This document shows, in pieces, positions 32,549 to 41,425 of a DNA stretch of 64,000 bases (within the stretch, counting starts at the first letter, position 1; each line of letters opens with the position of its first letter). Source of the stretch: Ferrovibrio xuzhouensis (lineage in GTDB: Bacteria > Pseudomonadota > Alphaproteobacteria > Ferrovibrionales > Ferrovibrionaceae). The stretch lies in the NCBI RefSeq assembly GCF_042648965.1, contig NZ_JBHRYJ010000009.1:1-64000 (forward strand), written 5' to 3'. The notes under the pieces are model-generated. The model did no database searches, was not told the origin of the DNA, and saw only the letters and a list, made by a program, of their open reading frames with translations. Both the position numbers and the translations under genes were made by a program.

Positions 32549-33709
32549 TCAAGCGGCGGCAGCCTTTATCATGTTTCTTGCGATGACGAGTTGCTGAATC
32601 TGCGTGGTGCCTTCGTAAATGCGAAACAGACGGACATCGCGGTAAAAACGCTCCACCCCGTAGTCAGCGATATACCCGGCACCGCCGTAGATCTGGACCG
32701 CCTTGTCGGCAACACGCCCCACCATTTCACTCGCAAACATCTTGCAGCAGGCCGCCTCTGTGGAGACGTTGGCGCCCGCATCTTTCCGGCGCGCAGTCTC
32801 CTCGACCATGCAGCGGGCTGCAAAGGATTCCGCCTTCATGTCAGCGAGCATGGCCTGGATGAGCTGGAACTCGGCAATCGGCTGGCCGAACTGCTTGCGT
32901 TCCATCGCGTAACGCAAACTGTCTGAAATCAGGCGCTCGGCAATCCCGACGCAGACCGAGCTGATATGCAGACGCCCCCGGTCCAGCACTTTCATGGCCG
33001 TTTTGAAGCCTTGCCCAAGCTTCGCTGGGCCGCCGATAATGTTGTCGGCTGGAACGCGCACGCCATCAAAAATTACGTCGCAGGTATGGGCGCCTCTCTG
33101 CCCCATCTTGTGGTCATTCCGGCCGAGGCTGATGCCCCGCGTGTCGGCCTCGACCAGGAAAGCCGTGACGCCGCGGGCATCCCTGCTGTCCCTGTCGGCG
33201 CGGGCAAAGACGGTGAACAACCCGGCTTCCGGAGCGTTGGTGATGAACCGCTTTGTCCCGGTGATGACATAATCGTCACCATCCTTGGCGGCCAAGGTGC
33301 GCAATGAACCCGCGTCCGAGCCGACATCCGGCTCCGTCAGGCAGAAGGACCCGATGATAACGCCCGCAGCCAGGCGCGGCAGCCAGGTGCTCTTCTGCTG
33401 CTCCGTGCCATCCATGACGATGCCCTGGGAGCCGATACCATTGTTGGTGCCAATGAGCGACCGAAAGACGGGAGACGTCCCGCCCAGCCGGAAGGCCACC
33501 TGGACCTCCTCCGACATGGTCAGGCCGAGTCCGCCGTATTCCTCGGGGATAGACAGGCCAAACAGGCCCAGCTCCCGCATCTCTCCGATAATGTCAGCGG
33601 GAATGCTGTCGTCCGCAGCGACCTTGGCTTCGGCGGGTTTCAACCGCTCCTCAACGAACCGACCAACGGTATCGAGAAGCTGATTGAGGGTTTCCTGGTC
33701 GAGTGCCAT
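32549..33709 (-). CDS. Acyl-CoA dehydrogenase
   Basis: A 386-residue acyl-CoA dehydrogenase starting MALDQETLNQLLDTVGRFVE. Family signatures are FCLTEPDVGSDAGSLRTLA (FAD/substrate loop), KRFITNAPEAGLFTVFARAD, and the C-terminal YGGAGYIADYGVERFYRDVR and IYEGTTQIQQLVIARNM, whose Glu (in YEGT) is the catalytic base of short/medium-chain enzymes. The frame is open far upstream into the acoB-like gene, but the ATG at 33709 fits the family length. It is 10 bases below the E1-beta gene. Confidence 0.94.
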   Translation of the reverse strand: MALDQETLNQLLDTVGRFVEERLKPAEAKVAADDSIPADIIGEMRELGLFGLSIPEEYGGLGLTMSEEVQVAFRLGGTSPVFRSLIGTNNGIGSQGIVMDGTEQQKSTWLPRLAAGVIIGSFCLTEPDVGSDAGSLRTLAAKDGDDYVITGTKRFITNAPEAGLFTVFARADRDSRDARGVTAFLVEADTRGISLGRNDHKMGQRGAHTCDVIFDGVRVPADNIIGGPAKLGQGFKTAMKVLDRGRLHISSVCVGIAERLISDSLRYAMERKQFGQPIAEFQLIQAMLADMKAESFAARCMVEETARRKDAGANVSTEAACCKMFASEMVGRVADKAVQIYGGAGYIADYGVERFYRDVRLFRIYEGTTQIQQLVIARNMIKAAAA

Positions 33710-33719
33710 GGCTTGAGAC

Positions 33720-34730
33720 CTACTTGAACGACACGGCCTTCTTTGCCGCGGCTGCGATCGCTTCCGGGCTGGGCAGGTAGGCGTCTTCGAGGTTCGGGGC
33801 AAACGGGACCGGCGTGTGCGGGCAGGTGACCATCCCGATGGGTGCCTTGAGGTGCCTGAAGGCTTTGCTTGCCACCATGGCGCCAATATCCGAGGCCATA
33901 GAACAGCGAGGCGGGCTCTCGTCGACCACCACCAGGCGGCCGGTCTTCTCCACGCTCTCCAGGATAGTGTCTTCATCCAACGGTGACGTCGTCCGGGGGT
34001 CGATAACCTCGGCCTTGATGCCCTCCCTGGCCAGGGCTTCGGCCGCCTTCACGGCACGGCGCACCATGGCACCCAGAGCGACGATCGTGACGTCGTCGCC
34101 CTCGCGAACGATATTCGCTTCGCCGAGTGGGATTTCGTACGGGTCCTCCGGAACCTCACCCTCCATATCATAGAGGGCCTTGGATTCGAGGAAGAATACC
34201 GGATCGTCGTCGCGGATGGCTTTGATCAGCAGCCCTTTGGCGTCGTAGGGGTTCGACGGCATGACGACCTTCAGGCCAGGTATCATGGTCAGCAGCGGGT
34301 GCAGGTTCTGGCTGTGCTGGGCGCCAGCACGCATCCCTGCGCCGCCCATTGTCCGGATGACCAGCGGGGTCTTGGCCTTGCCGCCGAACATGTAACGGAA
34401 CTTGGCCGCCTGGTTGTAGATCTGGTCGAGGCAGACACCCACGAAATCCACGAACATCAGCTCGGCGACCGGACGTAACCCAGTGACCGCGGCCCCCGAG
34501 GCCGCGCCGATGATGGCGCTCTCTGAAATGGGGGTGTCGATAACCCGGGTCGGGCCGAACTTGTCATAGAGACCATAGGTGACGCCGAAGACGCCCCCGA
34601 CCGAGCCGACCTTGCCGGAACCGCCCTGCCCGCCACCGACGTCGATGCCCATCAGGATGACGTTTTGGTCGCGCGCCATTTCCTGGGCGAGCGCCTGATT
34701 GATTGCCTTGCGATATGAGATTTTTGCCAT
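33720..34730 (-). CDS. acoB: 2-oxoacid/acetoin-type dehydrogenase E1 beta subunit
   Basis: A 336-residue transketolase-fold beta subunit: YRKAINQALAQEMARDQNVI, DTPISESAIIGAASGAAVTG, then VDFVGVCLDQIYNQAAKFRY and PHTPVPFAPNLEDAYLPS at the C-terminus. It pairs with the alpha subunit 8 bases upstream to bind thiamine diphosphate. AcoAB-type E1 cleaves acetoin to acetaldehyde and a lipoyl-bound acetyl group; close relatives act on 2-oxoacids or other vicinal hydroxyketones and diketones. Here the substrate is unknown. Confidence 0.92.
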   Translation of the reverse strand: MAKISYRKAINQALAQEMARDQNVILMGIDVGGGQGGSGKVGSVGGVFGVTYGLYDKFGPTRVIDTPISESAIIGAASGAAVTGLRPVAELMFVDFVGVCLDQIYNQAAKFRYMFGGKAKTPLVIRTMGGAGMRAGAQHSQNLHPLLTMIPGLKVVMPSNPYDAKGLLIKAIRDDDPVFFLESKALYDMEGEVPEDPYEIPLGEANIVREGDDVTIVALGAMVRRAVKAAEALAREGIKAEVIDPRTTSPLDEDTILESVEKTGRLVVVDESPPRCSMASDIGAMVASKAFRHLKAPIGMVTCPHTPVPFAPNLEDAYLPSPEAIAAAAKKAVSFK

Positions 34731-34738
34731 GTCGGTGC

Positions 34739-35704
34739 TCAGTAACGGACGTAAACGTCTTTGGTGAGGGTCGTGAGCGATGGCATCGGAGCTGCCAGTG
34801 CACGCTCGGCGGAGTCCACGACCGATTGCTTCACGTCCGCATCGATGGCGTCGAGCTCTGCCTCGTCCAGCAGCTTCGCGGCCGTCACGGACTTGCGGAA
34901 CCGGGCGAGCGGGTCATTCTCCCGCGCGGCCTTCAGTTCGTCCGCATTGCGGTATTTCTGGGGATCGCCGACAAAATGGCCCAGAAAACGCGAACAGTTG
35001 ATTTCCAGCGCGTAGGGGCCATTCCCCGCGCGGCAATGCTCCAACGCCCGACGCATGGCCTCCAAGACAGCAAAGAAGTCGCCGCCGTCGACGACGTCGG
35101 CAGGCATTCCGAAACCCTTGGCGCGCTCGGCAATCGACGGGGCGCCAACCGCATACTTGGCCGACGTGAACTCACCATAACCATTATTTTCGAACGCGAA
35201 GATAACCGGCACCTTGAGCACAACGGCCATATTCAGGGCTTCCAGCGTCGTTCCCTGGTTGGACGCGCCATCCCCGGAGAAAGCCACGGCCACGCGGTCG
35301 GTTCCCTTGTACTTCAGGGTCAGCGCTGCACCCACGGCGATCGGCGGACTGCCTCCGACAATGGCATTGGCACCCAGCATGCCCTTTGTCATATCAGCGA
35401 TATGCATGGAGCCGCCCTTGCCCCCGCAGATGCCGCCATCCTTGCCCATGATCTCCAGGAACATGCCGTCAACTTCACAGCCCTTGGCGATGCAATGGCC
35501 GTGACCGCGGTGGGTCGAGCCGATGTAGTCCTCATCGGTCAGGTCGAAACATACGCCGACGCCGGATGCTTCCTGGCCAAGGTAGACATGCGCAAAGCCC
35601 GGGATGGTGCCGTTCGCGAATTCCTTCTCGACCCGTTCCTCGAAGTGGCGAATTGTCGCCATCTGGCGGTACGCCCGCTTTAGGTCTTCTCTGCTCAACT
35701 GCAT
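34739..35704 (-). CDS. acoA: 2-oxoacid/acetoin-type dehydrogenase E1 alpha subunit
   Basis: A 321-residue protein with the thiamine diphosphate motif VAFSGDGASNQGTTLEALNM followed by VIFAFENNGYGEFT, and the alpha-subunit signature GSTHRGHGHCIAKGCEVDGM. The length and lack of a long N-terminal extension match AcoA-type (about 325) rather than mitochondrial-type E1 alpha. It lies 21 bases below the E2-like gene, in an E2-E1alpha-E1beta order. Confidence 0.93.
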   Translation of the reverse strand: MQLSREDLKRAYRQMATIRHFEERVEKEFANGTIPGFAHVYLGQEASGVGVCFDLTDEDYIGSTHRGHGHCIAKGCEVDGMFLEIMGKDGGICGGKGGSMHIADMTKGMLGANAIVGGSPPIAVGAALTLKYKGTDRVAVAFSGDGASNQGTTLEALNMAVVLKVPVIFAFENNGYGEFTSAKYAVGAPSIAERAKGFGMPADVVDGGDFFAVLEAMRRALEHCRAGNGPYALEINCSRFLGHFVGDPQKYRNADELKAARENDPLARFRKSVTAAKLLDEAELDAIDADVKQSVVDSAERALAAPMPSLTTLTKDVYVRY

Positions 35705-35725
35705 GGATATTCCCCGTCTTGCCGC

Positions 35726-36838
35726 TTATTTCGCGAAGTGTTTGCGCAGGATGGCATTGAACTCGGCCGCCTTTTCGAGCTGCGGCAGGTGGCCGACCTC
35801 CATCCATTCGACATCCCAGCCGCCGGGCAGTTGTTCCTGGTGCGGGAAGCCGACGATCTGATCGTTCTGGCTGGCAATGACGAGAACGGCCGGGAGCCTG
35901 TCGATGGACTTCCGGAGATCGGCGAAATCGTCCCCGGCGACCATTTTGTCCCGGATAGCCTTCAGGGCATCCCGTGACCCATCCATCCGCAGGTACTTCA
36001 GGACGCCATCGACCATATCCCGGCTGACAAGATCAGGATCTGCCATCAGTCTCTGCAAGACCGCCTTCACGTCGCGCGCCTTTTCGGCATTGATGACTTC
36101 GTCCAGGAAGTCCGCTGAAACCTCGGTGCCAGGCAAGGCCGCCGAGCAGACCAGCACGAGGCCTTTCACGAGTTCCGGATGGTCCAGCGCGAGGCGTTGG
36201 GCAACCGCACCACCCAACGAATGCCCGACCACCCAGGCATTTTTGACCTTCATGGCCTCCAGCGTACCCGCCACAGCCTGGGCCAGTTCATCGAGCGAAC
36301 CATTGCCCACATTCTTGGCCGACGCCCCATGGCCCGGCAGATCAGGCGCAATGACCCGGCCGATGGACTTCAGGTCTTCGATGGTGAACATCCAGTTGTT
36401 GAAGTCACCAGAGTAGCCATGCAGCAAAACGATGGGTTCCCCTGAGCCCGCAGTCGCCACATTGACGTTACGGCCGCCGATGTCCCAGGATTCGACCTTC
36501 AGGGCGTCTCCGGCCGGTTCGTCCGCTTCGGCAATCACGACTGACGGCTGGGAGCCGAGGAAGTCTTCGATCTCGGCGTCGGACGCGACATTGTCGGCCA
36601 GGACCGCAATGATCGACCCGACCGGCAGGACCTCTCCGACATTGCCGACGATACGGACCAGTTTCCCACCCTCGGTGGCTTCAAGCACGTTGGTGATCTT
36701 GGTGGTCTCGATCTCGACGATTTCCTCGCCTTCGGTAACCACGTCGCCTGGCTGCTTGAGCCAGCCGACAATGGTACCCTCTTCCATCGCAAGACCCCAT
36801 TTCGGCATTCGGATCGCTTTGATATTCGACATGGTCAT
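35726..36838 (-). CDS. acoC: AcoC-like E2: lipoyl domain fused to alpha/beta hydrolase
   Basis: About 370 residues. Residues 1-80 are a biotinyl/lipoyl domain, IRMPKWGLAMEEGTIVGWLK with the lipoylated Lys in EIETTKITNVLEA. After a linker, residues about 110-370 form an alpha/beta hydrolase: LLHGYSGDFNNW (oxyanion region), nucleophile Ser in WVVGHSLGGAVAQ, and C-terminal His in EVGHLPQLEKA. This fusion is the hallmark of AcoC, which differs from ordinary E2 acyltransferases. ATG 36838 or 36832 may start it; neither has a strong ribosome binding site. No E3 (lipoamide dehydrogenase) gene is in the cluster, so a shared E3 must serve it. Confidence 0.9.
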   Translation of the reverse strand: MTMSNIKAIRMPKWGLAMEEGTIVGWLKQPGDVVTEGEEIVEIETTKITNVLEATEGGKLVRIVGNVGEVLPVGSIIAVLADNVASDAEIEDFLGSQPSVVIAEADEPAGDALKVESWDIGGRNVNVATAGSGEPIVLLHGYSGDFNNWMFTIEDLKSIGRVIAPDLPGHGASAKNVGNGSLDELAQAVAGTLEAMKVKNAWVVGHSLGGAVAQRLALDHPELVKGLVLVCSAALPGTEVSADFLDEVINAEKARDVKAVLQRLMADPDLVSRDMVDGVLKYLRMDGSRDALKAIRDKMVAGDDFADLRKSIDRLPAVLVIASQNDQIVGFPHQEQLPGGWDVEWMEVGHLPQLEKAAEFNAILRKHFAK

Positions 36839-36900
36839 CCGTTCAGGTCGATTTAGTAGAATCTGTGCGCCATCGCGTCGACGATGGCCCATCGGGTTGC

Positions 36901-37437
36901 TTACAGCTTGCCGCGGACAGGATCCGAGCCATCCCAGGAGACAGCGGCCTGTCGGATACGGTCGTTGAATGCACCGGCCCTGCCGGAGACGTCGTAGATT
37001 TCCATGGTCGTAGATGGATAGCCGGGCCCGCACTCGAAATAGGCCAGGCGGTTCCCGCCAATACGGGCTTCCTGCACCGGGGTATGGCCCGCATCCAGAA
37101 TGCGCTTCACGTCGTCGTCGTAGCTGGTGGTCCAGGACGACGTGTGGTGCAGAACCTCGCCATACTTTCTCAAATCATCCGCATAGATCGACGGCACATC
37201 GTTCCGCTGCTGGATCAGCTCGATCTGCACATCGCCCGAGTTGGCCAGGGCGATGCTGAGTTCGATCTCGTACGGCTTGCCGCGATACCTGAAGTCGCTC
37301 ATGCCAACGCGAGGTATGTAGACGAACGGGCCGATGCCCAGATTGTCCGTCCAATGCTTCATCGCCTTTTCGATGTCGTGGACGACATAGCCGAGCTGAC
37401 GCACCGCCCCAAAAATCCTGCTCATCCTGGGTTTCAT
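36901..37437 (-). CDS. VOC (glyoxalase/bleomycin-resistance) superfamily protein
   Basis: About 178 residues with paired beta-alpha-beta-beta-beta modules: FGAVRQLGYVVHDIEKAMKH, IPRVGMSDFRYRGKPYEIEL, then HTSSWTTSYDDDVKRILDAG and RLAYFECGPGYPSTTMEIYD. Metal-ligand candidates are the Glu in LIQ/ELIQ (VQIELIQQ) and the late Glu in TTMEIYD. The family includes lyases, isomerases, epimerases and dioxygenases, and methylmalonyl-CoA epimerase-like members are common near acyl-CoA genes. The start may be ATG 37437 or 37425. It is the first gene of the Aco/acyl-CoA operon; a LacI-type operator lies about 100 bases upstream. Confidence 0.88.
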   Translation of the reverse strand: MKPRMSRIFGAVRQLGYVVHDIEKAMKHWTDNLGIGPFVYIPRVGMSDFRYRGKPYEIELSIALANSGDVQIELIQQRNDVPSIYADDLRKYGEVLHHTSSWTTSYDDDVKRILDAGHTPVQEARIGGNRLAYFECGPGYPSTTMEIYDVSGRAGAFNDRIRQAAVSWDGSDPVRGKL

Positions 37438-37534
37438 CCCTACTGTTGTTGCAGCACGGCCTGTCACAAACCGCCTTCGGCAGCCGGGCCGCGGTTTCCA
37501 CAGCGGCCAGCATCACATGACCGAAGTTTGATAT

Positions 37535-37550
37535 TATAGAAACGTTTTCA
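37535..37550. promoter_or_regulatory. LacI-type operator, site 3
   Basis: TATAGAAACGTTTTCA, in the gap between the divergent VOC and cupin genes. Same core and same left arm as the sites at 28897 and 51421. Confidence 0.65.
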
Positions 37551-37740
37551 CATCAATGCTTATAACATCACTGCGAACTGACGGGGGCTTATGATGTCCA
37601 CGCCCACAGGTCATCTTCCCGCCTAGATATTGTTTTAATTGGTTTTAATGACATTTTGCCATGCCGCCGCGACACCGGGGCGCCTCCTGGCCATTCAACA
37701 AGCCGTCGCATTCGCGGCCATCTGCCATGACGACAAAATG

Positions 37741-37750
37741 GAAACGTTTT
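37741..37750. promoter_or_regulatory. LacI-type operator, site 4
   Basis: GAAACGTTTT, followed by an AT-rich run, about 150 bases above the cupin start and 200 bases from site 3. Two sites in one 450-base divergent promoter region would suit looping by a LacI-family tetramer or use by each promoter separately. Apart from these two operators I see nothing in the 37438-37893 gap. Confidence 0.6.
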
Positions 37751-37893
37751 TATTTACGGATATGCGATCTTTGATTAAAGTGACGATCGTGGAACTGGGG
37801 AGAGAGACGAAGTCATTGCGTCCGGATACCGACGCAAGTCCGCAGACTTTCGCCGCTTCGAACCCGCAAGCAAAAACCGATGGAGGACCTCCC

Positions 37894-38472
37894 GTGAAGA
37901 CCGTTACCCCGACCCCGGAAGAAATGAAATCCCGCACGGCCCGCTTCAAGGACCTAGTGCCGTACAGCAAGCAGCAGGAAAACACCGGCATTCCGGTCGC
38001 GGCCATGGAGCGCCTTACCGCCAACAAGGTTTACCCGGTCATGGTGCCCGCGGGCTACAAAGGCCGGAGTTCCATGGCTCCGCTAAAGGGCCTGCCCGGC
38101 GCTGTGGTGTCGATCGCCGAATGCCCTGCTGGCGACGGGCCTGGCCTCCATGCCCATGAGCAGACCGTGGAAAACTTCTTCTGCCTGAATGGCCGGTTCG
38201 AAGTGACCTGGGGCGACGAAGGTGAGCACAGCATGATTCTCGAGCCGCTGGATTTCGTTTCCTTCCCGCCCAAGGTGAGCCGTGCCTTCCGCAATATTTC
38301 GGATGAGACGGCCCGCCTCTTCGTGCTGATCCAGCCTGCTTCAGATGTCCAGGAAGACCGCGTCGCCTATGCGCCGAAGCTCGAGGCGGAAATCAAGGAC
38401 ACCTACGGTGCAGGCACCGTGGACGCCCTGAAGAAGATCGGCTTCAAATTCGACGCTGGCGTCGACGCCTGA
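37894..38472 (+). CDS. Cupin-domain protein
   Basis: A 192-residue protein from a GTG at 37894 with GGAGG 7 bases upstream; the frame is open back to 37639 but that part overlaps the operator region. The cupin barrel is visible: GLHAHEQTVENFFCLNGRFE (metal-binding His-x-His and Glu), then EPLDFVSFPPKVSRAFRN. Small cupins act as dioxygenases, isomerases or sensors. It is transcribed alone, divergent from the Aco operon, and closes with a strong terminator. Confidence 0.88.
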   Translation: MKTVTPTPEEMKSRTARFKDLVPYSKQQENTGIPVAAMERLTANKVYPVMVPAGYKGRSSMAPLKGLPGAVVSIAECPAGDGPGLHAHEQTVENFFCLNGRFEVTWGDEGEHSMILEPLDFVSFPPKVSRAFRNISDETARLFVLIQPASDVQEDRVAYAPKLEAEIKDTYGAGTVDALKKIGFKFDAGVDA

Positions 38473-38479
38473 GATCACA

Positions 38480-38510
38480 GCGGGCGGCGGCCTGGGCGCC
38501 GCCCGCTTTC
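38480..38510 (+). terminator. Rho-independent terminator after the cupin gene
   Basis: GCGGGCGGCG, 7-base loop, CGCCGCCCGC, then TTTCCTATT: a 10-bp perfect GC stem with a short T-rich tail, 8 bases after the stop. It separates convergent genes. Confidence 0.75.
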
Positions 38511-39461
38511 CTATTCCGGTACCGCCAGGAACGCGCGCACCGCATTGAAAAGTTCCACACGGCTTGGCTCAAGCAGCATGAAATGCGTGCCATCCAGAAT
38601 CTCGACGAAGGTCTTTGATTGCGCTCCCAGCCGAGCGTGAATCGCCTGCCCTTGGGCAGGCGGGGTATCCTGATCGTCGCTCCCGACGATCACGAGCGTT
38701 GGAATTGTAATATTGCCGGGATCGTAGAATGGTTTCCCTGCCATCCAGTATCGGCCAATGTCCTTGATGGTGCCATTGGGAGCCTGAATGACCTGCGATT
38801 CCAGGTCGCAAGCCGCGAGGGACGCAATCAGGGCCATGGGCCAGCCCTTGGACTTCACCTCGGCCTGGATCGCGGGCTTCAGACCTTTGAACCAGCGATC
38901 GACGAGTTTTTCCGGGTCGACCTCGCGGTAACCTTTCTCCATGGCACCGGGCGTTACCATCGGGGATGGCGTATCGCGCAGCCACTGCGGCGCATACAGG
39001 ATCAGGGAGCGGACCGCGTGGGGCGGCCGCGAACAGAATGCCGCCGAAATGGTGGCGCCCCATGACCATCCGACAAGGTCGATCTGGTCCGCTTCAGACT
39101 CCGATAGGACATAACTGATGCAGGTGGCGAGGTCGGCCAGGGCTTCCTCTGTATCGGTAACCGGCACCTCTGTGCCATCTGCAAGCCGACGGGGAACAGG
39201 TTTATCGGACCGGCCATATCCACTCAGATCCAGGCACCAGACGTCCCGGCCGGTGCTGGCCAGGTCATCCATCCAGGAAAGGCCGTCGAGCTGCAGGTCG
39301 AAGACTGCGCTTCCCGGCAGGGTGGACCCGTGCAGGAGAACGATCGGCGTGGCGTCGGCAAGCTTTTGCGCCCGCTTCCGCTTCAGATAGAGCGCGCCCG
39401 CCCCTGTCCCGGACGGGGCTGAATAGTCGGCACTCACCAGAGTCGGCTTCAACTCAACCAT
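38511..39461 (-). CDS. Alpha/beta hydrolase
   Basis: A 316-residue hydrolase: oxyanion-hole motif VLLHGSTLPGSAVFDLQLDG, nucleophile Ser in DLVGWSWGATISAAFC, acid near VIVGSDDQDTPP, and catalytic His in ILDGTHFMLLEPSR. There is no signal peptide. The unusual nucleophile elbow GWSWG is shared with some carbon-carbon hydrolases and haloalkane-dehalogenase-like enzymes. It lies below the Liv operon on the same strand, but a strong terminator stands between them, so expression depends on readthrough or its own promoter. Confidence 0.9.
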   Translation of the reverse strand: MVELKPTLVSADYSAPSGTGAGALYLKRKRAQKLADATPIVLLHGSTLPGSAVFDLQLDGLSWMDDLASTGRDVWCLDLSGYGRSDKPVPRRLADGTEVPVTDTEEALADLATCISYVLSESEADQIDLVGWSWGATISAAFCSRPPHAVRSLILYAPQWLRDTPSPMVTPGAMEKGYREVDPEKLVDRWFKGLKPAIQAEVKSKGWPMALIASLAACDLESQVIQAPNGTIKDIGRYWMAGKPFYDPGNITIPTLVIVGSDDQDTPPAQGQAIHARLGAQSKTFVEILDGTHFMLLEPSRVELFNAVRAFLAVPE

Positions 39462-39476
39462 ACCTGCTCTCCGCCG

Positions 39477-39511
39477 AAAAAAGAGGGGTGGGCCCCCAGG
39501 CGGCCCACCCC
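39477..39511 (-). terminator. Rho-independent terminator of the Liv-type operon
   Basis: On the minus strand GGGGTGGGCC, 7-base loop, GGCCCACCCC, then CTC and a run of six T. A 10-bp perfect stem plus T-tract just after the binding-protein stop. Confidence 0.9.
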
Positions 39512-39520
39512 CGGGTCACA

Positions 39521-40681
39521 TTACTCGTTCCAGTGATGGATCAGCTTCAGCTTACCGCCCTGCACCTGAGCATAGCCGAACGTGACCGGGCCGGAATGGG
39601 CGCCCTTCGTGTAATCGACCGGCGGAATAACTCCGGCATCGACTTTGCCGATGCTTTCCAGCGCGGCCATAAGGCTTTCCCGGGTCAGGTTCTTGCCAGC
39701 CTTCCTGGCGCCCTTCTCGAAAATGACAGCACCTGCCATACCGATATAGGACCAGTAGCCGACGGGGGTGTTCGGGGCATATTTGGCCATGACCTGGTTC
39801 GCCAGCTTCACCATCGGAGTATCCATGGACTCAATGGCGGCATACAGGTTGACGTAGAGGCCTTCAATGGCTGAACCGGCGAGGTCAACGGCGACCGGGT
39901 CGCCCATCAGCTGCGGCGCCAGGAAATTGGTCTTCCAACCCATTTTCTGGGCTTCCTTCAGGAACAGGGCTCCCTGCTTGGGAATGACCGCCATGATCAC
40001 CGCATCCGGCTTGGTCTGCGAGATGGCCAGCGCCTGCGGACTGACGTCGACATCGCTCGGGACATAGGACTGCGTGCTCACGATCTCCATGCCATTCTTC
40101 TTGGCAAACTCGCGGGCCCCTTCCAGCAGCTCCTTGCCGTACTGGTCATCCTGGTAGAAGACACCGATGCGCTTGGCTTTCAGATCCTTATGCGCGAACT
40201 GAGCAAGCGAAACGCCATGCAAGGTTCCCAGCGGTGAAATCGGAAAGACGATCCGGTCTTCCGGCTTATTGATCGACGGATGGCTGCCGAGAGGTCCGAG
40301 CAACGGCACATTGCGCTGCTTGAGGAACGGAATGGTCGCCAGCGTGTTCGTGGTGCCCAGAGTGCCCACGATCAGGAAGACGCCGTCGCGATCGACCAGC
40401 TTCTTCGCGGCAGCAACCGCCTGCTGCGGATTATAAGAGTCGTTCTCGACTTCCCAGACAATTTTCCGACCGTTAATGCCGCCCTGGTCGTTGATGTACT
40501 TCAGATAGGATTCCATGCCGTCGCGATACTGGGACGCACCGGCCGAAAGGCCGCTCTGCAGGGGAAGGAAAGAGCCCAGTTTGATTTCCTTGTCGGTGAC
40601 CCCCGGATCACCCGCCCAAGCACCGGTAGCCGTCATTAATGCCAGCGCGGCACCCGCAACACCCAAAAACAGTTTTCTCAT
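39521..40681 (-). CDS. Branched-chain-amino-acid-type ABC transporter binding protein
   Basis: A 386-residue exported protein of the LivK/Peripla_BP_6 family. Signal peptide MRKLFLGVAGAALALMTATG ends at about AWAGDPGV. Family pattern: EIKLGSFLPLQSGLSAGASQ, YLKYINDQGGINGRKIVWEV, DGVFLIVGTLGTTNTLATIP and LGPLGSHPSINKPEDRIVFP. ATG 40681 (GGGGAG upstream) is chosen. Binding proteins of this type in catabolic clusters often take aromatic or organic acids rather than amino acids. It is the last gene of the transporter operon. Confidence 0.94.
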   Translation of the reverse strand: MRKLFLGVAGAALALMTATGAWAGDPGVTDKEIKLGSFLPLQSGLSAGASQYRDGMESYLKYINDQGGINGRKIVWEVENDSYNPQQAVAAAKKLVDRDGVFLIVGTLGTTNTLATIPFLKQRNVPLLGPLGSHPSINKPEDRIVFPISPLGTLHGVSLAQFAHKDLKAKRIGVFYQDDQYGKELLEGAREFAKKNGMEIVSTQSYVPSDVDVSPQALAISQTKPDAVIMAVIPKQGALFLKEAQKMGWKTNFLAPQLMGDPVAVDLAGSAIEGLYVNLYAAIESMDTPMVKLANQVMAKYAPNTPVGYWSYIGMAGAVIFEKGARKAGKNLTRESLMAALESIGKVDAGVIPPVDYTKGAHSGPVTFGYAQVQGGKLKLIHHWNE

Positions 40682-40714
40682 GGTTTCACTCCCCATTGTG
40701 GTTCGATTGGTTGA

Positions 40715-41425
40715 CTAAGCGTCTCCGAGGTATGCGGAGATGACATGCGGATCCCTGGCGAGCGTCTCGGCTGCCCCCGACATCTGGATCCGTCCCTTTT
40801 CCATCACGTAAGCCCAACTGGACCGTCGCAATGCCTGCCGGGCGTTCTGCTCAACGAGCAAAACAGTGATTCCCTCTTCGTTGATCTTCTTGACCAGCTT
40901 CAGGATTTCCGTGACGAAAAGCGGCGACAGGCCGAGAGTCGGCTCGTCGAGAAGCAGAAGCCGAGGGCTCGACATAAGGGCCCGCCCGATCGCCACCATC
41001 TGCTGTTCGCCACCAGAAAGGGTCGATGCGAGCTGTTTGCGCCGCTCCAGCAGCCTCGGGAAGAAGGTGAACACCCGCTTCAGGTCTGCGGCGATGCCTG
41101 CTTTGTCACGGCGCAGATAGGCGCCCATATGGAGGTTTTCCTCCACCGTCAGATCGGAAAACAGCTGGCGCCCCTCCGGCGAGAGGGCAATGCCCATCGC
41201 CACGACGTCTTCAGTCGACCTGCCTAGAATTTCCGCGCCATTAAACTTTATGGAACCGGTTGACCGGCCCGGCATCACCCCCATGATGGTCGTCAACAGC
41301 GTCGATTTACCGGCACCATTGGAGCCGAGCAGGGACACCACCTTGCCCGCCTCGACATTAATGGAGACATCGGTCAGAGCCGAAATGCCGCCATACCATC
41401 CGGAGAGTCCCCGTATTTCAAGCAT
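40715..41425 (-). CDS. livF: LivF-type ABC transporter ATP-binding protein
   Basis: A 236-residue ATPase: Walker A LLGSNGAGKSTLLTTIMG, signature STLSGGEQQMVAIGRALMS and Walker B LLLLDEPTLGLSP. The start ATG at 41425 (MLEIRGLSGWYGGISAL) is 8 bases inside the end of livG, so it is coupled to it. It is one of the two ATPases of the Liv-type importer. Confidence 0.93.
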   Translation of the reverse strand: MLEIRGLSGWYGGISALTDVSINVEAGKVVSLLGSNGAGKSTLLTTIMGVMPGRSTGSIKFNGAEILGRSTEDVVAMGIALSPEGRQLFSDLTVEENLHMGAYLRRDKAGIAADLKRVFTFFPRLLERRKQLASTLSGGEQQMVAIGRALMSSPRLLLLDEPTLGLSPLFVTEILKLVKKINEEGITVLLVEQNARQALRRSSWAYVMEKGRIQMSGAAETLARDPHVISAYLGDA

